This document shows, piece by piece, positions 32,817-41,722 of a stretch of 55,188 nucleotides of DNA. The translations under genes were made by a program, and so were the position numbers. Origin of the DNA: D37C17 sp964551815 (lineage in GTDB: Bacteria; Fidelibacterota; Marinisomatia; SCGC-AAA003-L08; D37C17); the NCBI GenBank assembly GCA_964551815.1, contig CAZKEL010000004.1:1-55188 (forward strand). Direction: 5' to 3'. The notes under the pieces were generated by a model. The model saw only the letters and a program-made list of their open reading frames with translations. It made no database searches and had not been told where the DNA came from. Positions within the stretch are counted from its first letter, which is position 1. Each line of letters starts with the position of its first letter.

Positions 32817-33233
32817 TTACCGAATTATGGTAATTTCAGTGGACTGCCCCTCTTCCTCAACGTTTAGAGTGTCAGCAAGGGGTATGACGACTTCGCTTTC
32901 CAGGAGAGTGGTATATATATTACCCTGCCATTGAAAACTGCTGTCTGCTCCCAAGCAGTTTCTAAAGTAACCGAATGCCTCTGAAAAGGATAATTGATTT
33001 GTACCCATTTCGCTCATTCCACAACTGTTCATCATAGAAACCTTATCAACAGGGATGGTTAGCTCCTCGGTGTAGTCAGGTATAACCACTTCATTAACCT
33101 CTTCCACAACTTGAGGAATTGGCTGGGGAGCTTGGGAAATATTACCTGATTCCGTTGTATTTAATGAGGCGTCAATATAAATAAGACCAATGAGAGTGAC
33201 TATGGCAGTTCCGATTATTAACTTTTCTTTCAT
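32817..33233 (-). CDS. membrane-anchored protein, unknown function
   Basis: A 138-aa protein with an N-terminal signal anchor ('KLIIGTAIVTLIGLIYI'), a Pro/Glu-rich linker and a small domain with two Cys ('MMNSCGMSEMG', 'FGYFRNCLGADSSF') that could pair as a disulfide outside the membrane. Unrecognised. AGGAAT-like ribosome site before ATG. Monocistronic. Confidence 0.65.
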   Translation of the reverse strand: MKEKLIIGTAIVTLIGLIYIDASLNTTESGNISQAPQPIPQVVEEVNEVVIPDYTEELTIPVDKVSMMNSCGMSEMGTNQLSFSEAFGYFRNCLGADSSFQWQGNIYTTLLESEVVIPLADTLNVEEEGQSTEITIIR

Positions 33234-33362
33234 AATTATTCCTTTCGTTTTTGTTTTGAGATACTTTTAATGAATAATTTTAGAGGGTTATAGTTCCAAA
33301 AATTTTTTCCGGAGAGAAAATTTGAGATCAAAATAAAAACGGATACTTAGGAGGTTTGAATA

Positions 33363-33785
33363 TTGAAATGCATCCAGAAAGAATTTACTATTAGTGCTAA
33401 ATCCCGCGGATTTCACTCTATAACAGGAGAGGTTATTTCAAATCTTCCTGATATAAAAAATTTAACATCGGGCGTGGCACAGATTTTTATTAAACATACC
33501 TCAGCTTCTCTCACGATTAATGAAGATGCAGATTCAACCGTTCTTTTAGACTTCGAATCTCACTTTAATGAAATGGTGCCGGAGAACCAGCCCTATTACC
33601 GGCATACCTATGAAGGTTCTGACGATATTCCTGCCCATTTAAAAGCAGCCCTGTTGGGTTCTTCAGTTCACATTCCCGTTTCCCGGGGAAAACTAAACAT
33701 GGGAACCTGGCAGGGAATTTACCTCTGTGAACATCGTAATCATGCCAGCCCCAGAAAGCTGGTAATTACGGTATGGGGTATGTAA
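33363..33785 (+). CDS. YjbQ/UPF0047 family protein
   Basis: A 140-aa YjbQ protein with the family motifs 'GVAQIFIKHTSASLTINEDAD' in part (HTSAsl), 'DDIPAHLKAALLGSSVHIPV' (family: HxKsslLGsS) and 'GTWQGIYLCEHRN' (family: GTWQgIyl.E.r). Members have weak thiamine-phosphate synthase activity; the physiological role is unclear. TTG start at 33363 behind AGGAGG. Confidence 0.93.
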   Translation: MKCIQKEFTISAKSRGFHSITGEVISNLPDIKNLTSGVAQIFIKHTSASLTINEDADSTVLLDFESHFNEMVPENQPYYRHTYEGSDDIPAHLKAALLGSSVHIPVSRGKLNMGTWQGIYLCEHRNHASPRKLVITVWGM

Positions 33786-33851
33786 TTCTTAAAACAGGAT
33801 TTCATTATCCGCCTTTAATTTTCTTTATAATTCTTAGTAAATTAGTCCCCA

Positions 33852-33875
33852 TTTTGGAGGGTAGTATCTCCAAAA
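33852..33875. promoter_or_regulatory. inverted repeat upstream of paaA, possible operator
   Basis: TTTTGGAG (33852-33859) and CTCCAAAA (33868-33875) are perfect 8-bp arms, 8 bases apart, 33 bases before the paaA start. No PaaX/PaaR-type regulator gene lies in the window. Confidence 0.5.
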
Positions 33876-33907
33876 ATACTCTTAAATCAAGGCTAAACTA
33901 AACAACC

Positions 33908-34849
33908 ATGTCAACTACTCAGGATACAACCTTTCAGGAAAAAATTGATAAGGGGCTTAAAATTGAGCCTAAGGACTGGATGCCGGATAAGTACCGCAGT
34001 CATCTCATCCGCCAAATTTCTCAGCATGCCCATTCAGAAGTGATTGGAATGCAGCCGGAAGGAAATTGGATTACGCGTGCACCTTCTCTCCGTGCTAAAA
34101 TGGTACTCATTGCCAAAGTACAGGATGAAGCCGGCCACGGGTTATATCTTTACTCTGCCTGTGAAACCTTAGGTATTACCAGAGATGAACTCATCAATCA
34201 TTTACATTCGGGAAAAGCAAAATATTCAAATATTTTCAATTATCCTACACTCACTTGGGCGGATATTGGAGCTATTGGCTGGCTGGTGGACGGGGCTGCC
34301 ATTGTGAATCAGCAGTCTTTAAGAGGTACTTCTTACGGTCCTTACTCCCGGGCAATGATAAGAATTTGTAAAGAAGAGAGCTTTCACCAACGTCAGGGAT
34401 ATGAAATCATGTCCAAGATGGCAAACGGAACGCCAGAGCAGCAGGAGATGGCACAGGATGCCCTGGACCGCTGGTGGTGGCCATCCCTGATGATGTTTGG
34501 ACCTCATGATTCAGACTCTGCACATACTTCCAACGCCATGACTTGGAAAATAAAGCGGGAAACTAATGATGAACTCCGCCAGCTGTTTGTTGACAGAACG
34601 GTGAAACAGACTGATCTTATCGGGCTAAATATTCCCGATCCGGAATTAAAATGGAATCCCGACACTAAGCATTATGATTTTGGAGCTATAGACTGGGATG
34701 AATTCTGGAAGGTAATTAACGGGGACGGATTTTGTAATAAGGAGCGACTAAACAACCACAATTCTGCACATTCAGAGGGCCAATGGGTTAGGGAGGCTGC
34801 ATTGGCTTACGCAGATAAACGAAAAAACGGAGCTAAAAATGACGAATAA
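33908..34849 (+). CDS. paaA: 1,2-phenylacetyl-CoA epoxidase subunit A (catalytic)
   Basis: A 313-aa ferritin-fold di-iron oxygenase. The iron ligands fit 'VQDEAGHGLYLY' and 'KEESFHQRQGYEIM' (ExxH pairs). With PaaB, PaaC and a reductase it epoxidises phenylacetyl-CoA, the committed step of aerobic hybrid phenylacetate breakdown. First gene of the run paaA-B-C-D, overlapping paaB by 11 bp. Length is normal. Confidence 0.96.
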   Translation: MSTTQDTTFQEKIDKGLKIEPKDWMPDKYRSHLIRQISQHAHSEVIGMQPEGNWITRAPSLRAKMVLIAKVQDEAGHGLYLYSACETLGITRDELINHLHSGKAKYSNIFNYPTLTWADIGAIGWLVDGAAIVNQQSLRGTSYGPYSRAMIRICKEESFHQRQGYEIMSKMANGTPEQQEMAQDALDRWWWPSLMMFGPHDSDSAHTSNAMTWKIKRETNDELRQLFVDRTVKQTDLIGLNIPDPELKWNPDTKHYDFGAIDWDEFWKVINGDGFCNKERLNNHNSAHSEGQWVREAALAYADKRKNGAKNDE

Positions 34850-35126
34850 TCAACTGCCTCTCTGGGAAGTTTTTATCCAACCTAAAACGGGAGCACAATT
34901 TCAACATTGTGGTTCTGTTCATGCAACTGATAAAGAAATGGCATTACAAAATGCCCGTGACCTGTACACCCGCCGGCAAGAGGGTACCTGTATCTGGGTG
35001 GTGAAAGCTGAACATATTGTATCTTCCAATCCTGAAGACAGCGAATCATTTTTCGATCCTGCTGATGATAAGGTGTACCGTTATCCAACCTTTTTTAAGG
35101 TATCAAAAAAAGCTAAAGGACTATAA
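34839..35126 (+). CDS. paaB: 1,2-phenylacetyl-CoA epoxidase subunit B
   Basis: A 95-aa PaaB ('LPLWEVFIQPKTGAQFQHCGSV', in pieces LWEVF and HCGS; 'ALQNARDLYTRRQEG', 'WVVKAEHI'), the small structural subunit bridging PaaAC dimers. It overlaps paaA by 11 bp and shares one base with paaC, indicating tight translational coupling. Confidence 0.95.
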   Translation: MTNNQLPLWEVFIQPKTGAQFQHCGSVHATDKEMALQNARDLYTRRQEGTCIWVVKAEHIVSSNPEDSESFFDPADDKVYRYPTFFKVSKKAKGL

Positions 35127-35881
35127 TGACAGAAGTGAACCTTTTCAAATATGTTCTATCCCTTGGGGATGATGCTTTGGTTTCTGGTCAGCGCTTATCA
35201 CAATGGGCCTACAAGGCACCATTTCTCGAAGAAGATATTGCTCTGAGTAACATTTCCTTAGATTTATTCGGCAGGGCAAATCTCTTTCTGGAATATGCTG
35301 CCGATTTGAAAGGCGGAAATACTACTGCTGATGATCTTGCCTTTAAACGGAATGAACGGCAATTTACCAATTTACTCATTTGTGAACATCCCAATGGCAA
35401 TTTTGCGGATACCGTGGTGAGAAATTTATTTTTGGATGCATATCATACCTTATTCCTTGAAAAATTGTCAGAAAGTAAAGACTCACAATTAGCTGCCATA
35501 GCAGAAAAAGCCAGGAAGGAAAATAATTACCACTTCCGTCATTCATCAAAGTGGGTTATCCGCTTGGGTGATGGTACAAAGGAAAGTCATATAAAAGTGC
35601 AGAATGCATTGAATAATCTTTGGATGTTCACAGGTGAATTATTTGAAATGAATGCAGTGGATGAGGAAATGACCTATCAGAAGATTGGGGTTGATAGAAC
35701 AGCATTAAAATCTCCCTGGGATTCCACTATAGCAGAAGTGTTAACAGAGGCCACACTGGCAATTCCTGAAAGTAATTTTATGACATCAGGAGGCCGGGAG
35801 GGGATTCATACGGAGCATTTAGGTCATTTGCTGTCTGATATGCAGTACCTTCAGCGGGCATACCCCACTGCTGCATGGTAA
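35126..35881 (+). CDS. paaC: 1,2-phenylacetyl-CoA epoxidase subunit C
   Basis: A 251-aa ferritin-fold partner of PaaA ('LGDDALVSGQRLSQW', 'FLEEDIALSNISLDLFGRA', 'RKENNYHFRHSSKWVIRLGDG' in pieces, 'GGREGIHTEHLGHLLSDMQ'). It supports folding and activity of PaaA and does not bind the catalytic iron in the same way. Overlaps paaD by 7 bp. Confidence 0.95.
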   Translation: MTEVNLFKYVLSLGDDALVSGQRLSQWAYKAPFLEEDIALSNISLDLFGRANLFLEYAADLKGGNTTADDLAFKRNERQFTNLLICEHPNGNFADTVVRNLFLDAYHTLFLEKLSESKDSQLAAIAEKARKENNYHFRHSSKWVIRLGDGTKESHIKVQNALNNLWMFTGELFEMNAVDEEMTYQKIGVDRTALKSPWDSTIAEVLTEATLAIPESNFMTSGGREGIHTEHLGHLLSDMQYLQRAYPTAAW

Positions 35882-36330
35882 AAGAAGCTTCAACAGAAAC
35901 AGTTTGGGACTTGTTAAAAAAAATCCCTGATCCGGAAATCCCTTCCATTTCCATTGTGGAATTGGGTGTAGTCAGAGAGGTTCAATTCCGTGATAAAATC
36001 TTTCATATAACACTCACACCAACTTACAGTGGTTGCCCTGCTATGACATTCATGAAAGATGAAATCATTCGTAGCCTGGAATCAAAAGAAATCTCTAATT
36101 ATCAACTGCATACTTCCCTGGCCCCCCCCTGGACGACGGACTGGATGAGCAATGAAGTAAAAGCCAAACTGAAAGAGGCTGGTATTGCTCCCCCTGCAGA
36201 TAAGGTGCAATGTCCCCAATGTGATTCATTAGAAGTTGAGACCATCAGTGAATTTGGATCCACAGCCTGTAAAGCTCTTTACAAATGCAATTCATGTGAG
36301 GATATATTTCATTATTTTAAACAATTTTAA
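35875..36330 (+). CDS. paaD: PaaD, iron-sulfur/maturation factor of the epoxidase
   Basis: A 151-aa PaaD: N-terminal MIP18/DUF59 domain ('IPDPEIPSISIVELGVV', 'TPTYSGCPAM') and a C-terminal zinc ribbon (CPQC ... CNSC, about residues 116-142). Thought to help mature the epoxidase or its reductase. The next expected gene, paaE, does not follow: a 133-bp repeat element is there instead. Confidence 0.94.
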   Translation: MVKEASTETVWDLLKKIPDPEIPSISIVELGVVREVQFRDKIFHITLTPTYSGCPAMTFMKDEIIRSLESKEISNYQLHTSLAPPWTTDWMSNEVKAKLKEAGIAPPADKVQCPQCDSLEVETISEFGSTACKALYKCNSCEDIFHYFKQF

Positions 36331-36359
36331 TTTATTGGTCCTCAATGTTTTAAGATACG

Positions 36360-36492
36360 AACCACCCCTTCGTACAGATGAAATTATAAGAGTTCACTTA
36401 TTAATAAAAATTTTGGAATTTTTTAATATTTTGGGAAAATCATTGGTTGGACTCTTCCCCTCCTTTTCTAAGGAGGAGATTGAGGGGTGGTT
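36360..36492 (+). repeat. palindromic AACCACCCC/GGGGTGGTT element between paaD and paaG
   Basis: It begins AACCACCCC (36360-36368) and ends GGGGTGGTT (36484-36492), with an internal hairpin CCCCTCCTT...AAGGAGGAG (36457-36478). Same ends and inner hairpin as the units around the DUF559 gene 13 kb downstream. It occupies the slot where paaE usually lies. Confidence 0.85.
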
Positions 36493-36503
36493 GAAAGGAA
36501 AGA

Positions 36504-37274
36504 ATGATTAAATTTGAAAAGATTAATTCAATTGGGAAAATCACTCTCAATCGTCCAGAGAAGTATAATTCTTTTGTGCGGGAAATGGCGTTGAGATTGC
36601 AAGATGTTTTAATTGAATGTGAGACTGACAATTCTATTCGCTGCATCCTTATTACCGGTGCCGGAAAAGCCTTTTGTGCCGGGCAGGATCTCAAAGAAGC
36701 CACTGACCCTGAAGGGCCTGCCATTGAGAAAATTGTAAATGAGCATTACAATCCCATCATCAGAAAAATACGCCAGATTGAAAAACCGGTAATTGCAGCG
36801 GTGAATGGTGTTGCTGCCGGGGCCGGAGCAAATTTGGCATTGGCCTGTGATGTGGTAGTTGCTGCAAAATCAGTGAAATTTATTCAGGCATTCAGTAAAA
36901 TCGGCCTCGTCCCTGATAGCGGGGGAACCTATTTTCTTCCCCGGTTAATTGGTCTGCCCAGAACCACTGCCCTCATGATGACAGGAGAACCGGTGGCTGC
37001 AGAAAAAGCAGAAAAATATGGAATGATATACACTGTTTTTTCAGACGAGGAATTTCATTCAAAATCTTTAGAACTCGCACATTCTTTAGCTGCTATGCCA
37101 ACCAAAGGGCTGGGATATACAAAAAATCTTCTTAATATGTCCCTAACCAATACCCTGGAAGAACAATTAAATACGGAAGCAGAATATCAGGCACGCTCTG
37201 CAAATACGGAGGATCATAAGGAAGGGGTTCAGGCATTTCTGGAAAAACGCAAACCCAATTTCACCGGGAAATGA
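36504..37274 (+). CDS. paaG: enoyl-CoA hydratase/isomerase PaaG-like
   Basis: A 256-aa crotonase-fold enzyme. 'NRPEKYNSFVREM', 'ITGAGKAFCAGQDLKE' (oxyanion-hole loop) and 'GLVPDSGGTYFLPRLIG' match PaaG (oxepin-CoA-forming isomerase). It follows the repeat element by 11 bp and overlaps paaH by 4 bp (ATGA). Confidence 0.92.
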   Translation: MIKFEKINSIGKITLNRPEKYNSFVREMALRLQDVLIECETDNSIRCILITGAGKAFCAGQDLKEATDPEGPAIEKIVNEHYNPIIRKIRQIEKPVIAAVNGVAAGAGANLALACDVVVAAKSVKFIQAFSKIGLVPDSGGTYFLPRLIGLPRTTALMMTGEPVAAEKAEKYGMIYTVFSDEEFHSKSLELAHSLAAMPTKGLGYTKNLLNMSLTNTLEEQLNTEAEYQARSANTEDHKEGVQAFLEKRKPNFTGK

Positions 37275-38434
37275 TTTCAAAAATTTCAGTAATCGGCGCA
37301 GGAACTATGGGCAGTGGAATCGCCCAAGTGGCAGCCACTTTTAATGTTCAAGTGACGGTAGTTGATGATAATTCTACAGCATTGGAATCCTCCCAAATTA
37401 AGTTAAAGAAAATTTTTAACAGACTGATAGAAAAAGGAAAAATTACAGAACCTGAAGCAAACAACATCATCAATCAAATTCTGTGGACATCCGATTTAAA
37501 TCAAATTTCCCATAGTGATGTAGTGATAGAGGCCATCATTGAAAATCTGCAAATTAAACAAAATCTCTTTTCTCGATTGGAATCATTAGTACCTGAAAAT
37601 TGTATCCTTGCAACAAACACTTCTTCCCTTTCAGTTTCAGAAATTATATCCGTCATTAAGCTAAAAAACAGAGCGCTGGGCATTCATTTTTTTAACCCGG
37701 TACCCTTAATGAAATTAGTGGAAATCATCCCCGTTGGCTCCACCGATTCCAAGGTAGTACAAAAAGTGAGATTGATTCTTGAATCCTGGAAAAAAACGGT
37801 TGTGGAAGCAAAAGATACCCCAGGCTTTATTGTAAATCGTGTCGCCCGCCCATTTTATGGGGAAGCTTTAAAAATCAATGAAGAAGGCCTGGCTGATTTT
37901 TCCACCATTGATTGGGCAATGAAAGAGTTAGGGGGCTTCCGCATGGGGCCTTTTGAGCTTATGGACTATATTGGTAACGATGTGAATTACTCTGCCACTA
38001 AAGCTGTTTATGAGGGTACCAACCATGATCCTCGTTATAAACCATCTCCAATCCAAAAAAAATTGGTGGATAAAGGATATTTAGGCCGTAAATCCGGGAA
38101 GGGATATTATGATTATTCCAACGGTTCCCCATTTCCTGAACCCAATAAAGATAAAGAAAAGGGAAATAAAATATTATCCAGAATTCTCTCCATGCTCATA
38201 AATGAAGCGGCAGAAGCTCTAAATCAAAATATTGCTACACAGGATGATATTGAAACCGCCATGACCACCGGTGTGAATTATCCTAAGGGACTTTTAAAAT
38301 GGGCTGATGAATTTGGTATAACAAAAGTTGTAAATGAAATTGAAAATCTGGAATCTCAAACAAAAGACAATAGATATCAACTAAGTCCCCTATTAGAAAA
38401 AATGTCAAATGAAAAGAGGACCTTTTACCCATGA
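37271..38434 (+). CDS. paaH: 3-hydroxyacyl-CoA dehydrogenase PaaH-like
   Basis: A 387-aa NAD enzyme: Rossmann 'VIGAGTMGSGIAQVAA', catalytic region 'ILATNTSSLSVSEI' and 'LGIHFFNPVPLMKLVEII', then the C-terminal dimerisation domain, partly duplicated ('GFRMGPFELMDYIG', 'TGVNYPKGLLKWADEFG'). It oxidises 3-hydroxyadipyl-CoA. Coupled to paaG and paaI by 4-bp overlaps. Confidence 0.94.
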   Translation: MISKISVIGAGTMGSGIAQVAATFNVQVTVVDDNSTALESSQIKLKKIFNRLIEKGKITEPEANNIINQILWTSDLNQISHSDVVIEAIIENLQIKQNLFSRLESLVPENCILATNTSSLSVSEIISVIKLKNRALGIHFFNPVPLMKLVEIIPVGSTDSKVVQKVRLILESWKKTVVEAKDTPGFIVNRVARPFYGEALKINEEGLADFSTIDWAMKELGGFRMGPFELMDYIGNDVNYSATKAVYEGTNHDPRYKPSPIQKKLVDKGYLGRKSGKGYYDYSNGSPFPEPNKDKEKGNKILSRILSMLINEAAEALNQNIATQDDIETAMTTGVNYPKGLLKWADEFGITKVVNEIENLESQTKDNRYQLSPLLEKMSNEKRTFYP

Positions 38435-38850
38435 ACACTCCCCAAAACATAGTACAATTTCTTTTTAAAAATGATGCATTCAGTCAATGGCTGGGTATTG
38501 ACATTATTGAAGTAAAAGATGGATATTGTAAACTGAAGATGAATGTGCGGAATGAAATGTTAAATGGATTCGGGATTGCCCACGGAGGTATTTCTTATTC
38601 TCTTGCTGATACGGCATTGGCTTTTGCCTCCAACACGCATGGAAGAAAATGTATATCCATGGAAACATCCATTTCCCACATTGAATGTATTCAGGATGGC
38701 GATTATCTTACAGCTGAGTCTAAAGAATTATCTAAAACAGAAAAAACTGCTCTTTATCTTATCACCATAATGAATCAAAAGGGTGAGGAAGTGGCTTATT
38801 TTAAAGGAACTGTGTACAGAACTTCTAAAAATTGGGAAATTCATGAATAG
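38431..38850 (+). CDS. paaI: hotdog-fold acyl-CoA thioesterase PaaI
   Basis: A 139-aa thioesterase with 'MLNGFGIAHGGISYSLADTAL' in part (GxxHGG, family: HGG then Asp) and 'ISHIECIQDGDYLTAES'. It hydrolyses dead-end CoA esters so that free CoA is not trapped. Overlaps paaH and paaJ. Confidence 0.93.
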   Translation: MNTPQNIVQFLFKNDAFSQWLGIDIIEVKDGYCKLKMNVRNEMLNGFGIAHGGISYSLADTALAFASNTHGRKCISMETSISHIECIQDGDYLTAESKELSKTEKTALYLITIMNQKGEEVAYFKGTVYRTSKNWEIHE

Positions 38851-40051
38851 ACCAAATTCTTATATCATTGATGCCGTTCGAACACCAATTGGTAAGTTTG
38901 GAGGTACTTTGTCAACAATCCGAACCGATGACTTGGCAGCACATGTGCTCCATTCATTAATGAGCCGACAGGATATTGACCCTTCTCAAATTGAGGATGT
39001 AATTTTTGGATGTGCCAACCAGGCAGGCGAAGACAATCGCAATGTAGCCCGTATGGCTTTACTGCTGGCTGGTTTGCCCGTTACGGTACCGGGAGAAACG
39101 GTGAACCGGCTCTGTGCATCCGGGATGTCCGCAGTCATTCACGCTCATCGAGCCATTCATGCAGGAGATGGTGAATTGTTCATTGCCGGTGGTGTGGAGA
39201 ATATGACCCGCGGCCCCTGGGTGATCTCCAAAGCGTCTGCTCCCTTTGGCAGAGATTCGAAAATGGAGGATACCAGTTTCGGCTGGCGTTTTATAAATCC
39301 ACGATTACAGGATGTTTATGGAACAGACAGCATGGGGCAGACAGCGGAAAATGTTGCAGAACAATTTAATATAAACCGAGAAGATCAAGACAGTTTTGCT
39401 TACCATTCCCAAATGAAAGCTGCCCTTGCACAAAAGGAGGGAATCTTTAAATCTGAAATTACCACCATTGAGATACCCCAAAAGAAAACTGATCCCCTTA
39501 GATTCGATGAGGATGAGTTTTTAAAACCTCATACTACTATGGAAGGATTGGAAAAATTAAATCCAGCCTTTAAAATAGAAGGTACGGTTACCGCAGGCAA
39601 CTCCTCGGGGCTCAATGATGGCGCTGCAGCCATGCTTATCGCTTCAGAAAAAGGAGTTAATACTCACGGACTAAAACCACTGGCCAGAATTGTTTCTTCT
39701 GCAGTGGTGGGGGTAGAGCCGCGTATCATGGGAATGGGTCCTGTTACAGCTTCAAACAATGCTCTGAAAAAAGCGAATTTGACCATGGATGATATGGATA
39801 TCATTGAATTAAACGAAGCTTTTGCTGCCCAATCTTTAGCCTGTATTCGTCAGTGGGGATTAGCAGATGATGACCCCAGAATCAATCCAAACGGAGGTGC
39901 TATTGCTATTGGTCATCCCTTGGGAATGTCGGGCACACGTATTATTCAATCAGCTGCCCTGGAACTGAATCGAACAGAAAAAAAATATGCCCTCATCACC
40001 ATGTGTGTAGGGGTAGGGCAGGGTTATGCAACCATAATCGAAAGGGTATAA
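38843..40051 (+). CDS. paaJ: 3-oxoadipyl-CoA thiolase
   Basis: A 402-aa thiolase. 'VRTPIGKFGG', nucleophile 'VNRLCASGMSAV' (Cys about 90), 'GNSSGLNDGAAA', 'NPNGGAIAIGHPLGMSG' and the C-terminal 'MCVGVGQGYA' (CxG). The start at 38843 (MNRPNSYIIDAVRTP) overlaps the paaI stop by 8 bp and is preferred to a longer frame. It splits 3-oxoadipyl-CoA to succinyl-CoA and acetyl-CoA. Confidence 0.95.
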   Translation: MNRPNSYIIDAVRTPIGKFGGTLSTIRTDDLAAHVLHSLMSRQDIDPSQIEDVIFGCANQAGEDNRNVARMALLLAGLPVTVPGETVNRLCASGMSAVIHAHRAIHAGDGELFIAGGVENMTRGPWVISKASAPFGRDSKMEDTSFGWRFINPRLQDVYGTDSMGQTAENVAEQFNINREDQDSFAYHSQMKAALAQKEGIFKSEITTIEIPQKKTDPLRFDEDEFLKPHTTMEGLEKLNPAFKIEGTVTAGNSSGLNDGAAAMLIASEKGVNTHGLKPLARIVSSAVVGVEPRIMGMGPVTASNNALKKANLTMDDMDIIELNEAFAAQSLACIRQWGLADDDPRINPNGGAIAIGHPLGMSGTRIIQSAALELNRTEKKYALITMCVGVGQGYATIIERV

Positions 40052-40053
40052 AA

Positions 40054-40668
40054 TTGGCTGATTCTAAAGTAAACCAAGACGCACCTCAAAAAATAACAGA
40101 CTATATTAATAAGGTTGATGGGGAATTTCATAATATTCTCACCAGATTGAGAGAAATCATTATGTCCTCTGACTTGGGGATTATTGAGGACTGGAAATGG
40201 AATGCTCCCAATTTTCATCAGGAAGGCATGGTTTGCTGGCTGGCATCCTTCAAACAGCATGTGGGGCTGAATTTTTTCAAAGGCTCACTTATTGAAGACA
40301 AGCATCATCTTTTTGAGTCCTGCGGAGACGGAAAAAGTAACCGTATGATAAAATATTCCAAGCTGTCCCAAATTGAAGAAACCCACCTCAAATATTATTT
40401 GCAAAAAGCAGTGGAGCTAAATCAAAAAGGGGTAAAGGTGGAAACCAAGAAAATCAATACCAACTGCCCTGAAGATTTTCAAAATGCATTGGATAATCAT
40501 GAAAAAGCAAAGGAGTTTTTTAATAGCTTAGCGCCTTCCTACCAGCGGGACTATATTGAATGGATAACCTCTGCCAAACAGGAAGCCACCCGTGAAAAAC
40601 GCCTCCTCACCAGTATTGAATGGCTCAGTGAAGGCAAAAAGAAAAACTGGAAATATGAGAAATGTTAA
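40054..40668 (+). CDS. DUF1801/YdeI-like protein
   Basis: A 204-aa protein: N-terminal DUF1801 domain ('REIIMSSDLGIIEDWKWNAPNFH', in pieces; 'VCWLASFKQHVGLNFF') and a C-terminal YdeI/OmpD-associated-like tail ('YQRDYIEWITSAKQEATREKR' in pieces). TTG start 2 bases after the paaJ stop, so likely in the operon. Role unknown; not a usual paa gene. Confidence 0.82.
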   Translation: MADSKVNQDAPQKITDYINKVDGEFHNILTRLREIIMSSDLGIIEDWKWNAPNFHQEGMVCWLASFKQHVGLNFFKGSLIEDKHHLFESCGDGKSNRMIKYSKLSQIEETHLKYYLQKAVELNQKGVKVETKKINTNCPEDFQNALDNHEKAKEFFNSLAPSYQRDYIEWITSAKQEATREKRLLTSIEWLSEGKKKNWKYEKC

Positions 40669-40708
40669 GGTTTAGATGTTCGTTATTAGTTGTTAGTTCA
40701 TAGCTTCA

Positions 40709-41077
40709 ATGGATGATATAAAATCATATACAGATTTGGACGTTTGGCAAAAGAGCCGGGATTTGGTAATTACAATTTATGAAATGAGTAAAAATCTACC
40801 TAGAGAAGAACAATTTGGACTTATTCAACAAATACGGAGAAGTGCGATTTCAATTCCTTCAAATATTGCAGAGGGATGTGGCAGAGAAACATCTAAGGAT
40901 ACTATCCGTTTCCTCTATATTGCAAGAGGGTCATTATATGAATTGGAATCCCAGCTTTACATTGCTTCAGATCTAAACTACATAGAAAAATCTGATTTGG
41001 ATAACAGTTTGGAAAAAATTGTTGAATGTAAAAAACTCCTAAATGGTTTTATTAATTATTTTAAAAGTTTGAGTTAG
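40709..41077 (+). CDS. four-helix-bundle protein (23S rRNA-intervening-sequence family)
   Basis: A 122-aa all-helical protein: 'LDVWQKSRDLVITIYEM', 'REEQFGLIQQIRRSAISIPSNIAEG' in pieces and 'LYELESQLYIASDLNYI'. This is the S23/IVP family, spread through FCB genomes and often inserted between other genes. The flanks carry partly inverted TTAGTTGTTAGTT/AACAACCAACTAA words (40685-40698, 41101-41116), consistent with mobile insertion into the paa region. Confidence 0.92.
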   Translation: MDDIKSYTDLDVWQKSRDLVITIYEMSKNLPREEQFGLIQQIRRSAISIPSNIAEGCGRETSKDTIRFLYIARGSLYELESQLYIASDLNYIEKSDLDNSLEKIVECKKLLNGFINYFKSLS

Positions 41078-41128
41078 TTTGTTTTCCTTTACCAACAACG
41101 TACAACAACCAACTAAAAACTATTTAGA

Positions 41129-41722
41129 ATGATCTACTCCTTCAACGGCTATAAACCAGTTATTAAAGAATCTGCTTTTGTGCATGAGTTAGCGGCAGTA
41201 ACCGGCAATGTCATCATTGGTGAAAAAGTGTATATTGGCCCTGGCGCTGCCATTCGCGGGGACTGGGGCGAAATTATCATTGAGGATGGCTGTAATGTGC
41301 AGGAGAACTGCACCATTCATGTATTCCCCGGGAAGTCTGTTACCTTGAAAGAGGGAGCCCATATCGGACATGGGGCAGTCATCCACGGCGGAGATATAGG
41401 CAGAAACTCCCTTATCGGTATGAACTCTGTGGTCATGGATGATGCAGAGGTTGGAGATGAGTGCATTGTGGGAGCCCTATGTTTTATTAAAGGGGAAATG
41501 CAGATTCCCCACCGGAAATTAGTGGTAGGCAATCCTGCAATCATCAAGGGCAACATATCTGATGAGATGATTGCCTGGAAATCCGGAGGCACTAAAATTT
41601 ATCAGCAGCTCCCAAAGGATTGTTACAACACTTTGCGAGAGTGCGAACCGCTGCGTGAAATCCCGGCAGACCGTCCCCCTCAAATTACCAATTTTAAACC
41701 TTGGAAAGAGACTAAGAAATAA
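41129..41722 (+). CDS. paaY: PaaY-like gamma-carbonic-anhydrase-fold protein
   Basis: A 197-aa left-handed beta-helix protein with hexapeptide repeats ('GNVIIGEKVYIGPGAAIRGDWG' in pieces) and His ligands in 'HVFPGK', 'HIGHGAVIHGGDIG'. PaaY is a thioesterase in phenylacetate loci. It shares one base with paaZ. Confidence 0.9.
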   Translation: MIYSFNGYKPVIKESAFVHELAAVTGNVIIGEKVYIGPGAAIRGDWGEIIIEDGCNVQENCTIHVFPGKSVTLKEGAHIGHGAVIHGGDIGRNSLIGMNSVVMDDAEVGDECIVGALCFIKGEMQIPHRKLVVGNPAIIKGNISDEMIAWKSGGTKIYQQLPKDCYNTLRECEPLREIPADRPPQITNFKPWKETKK

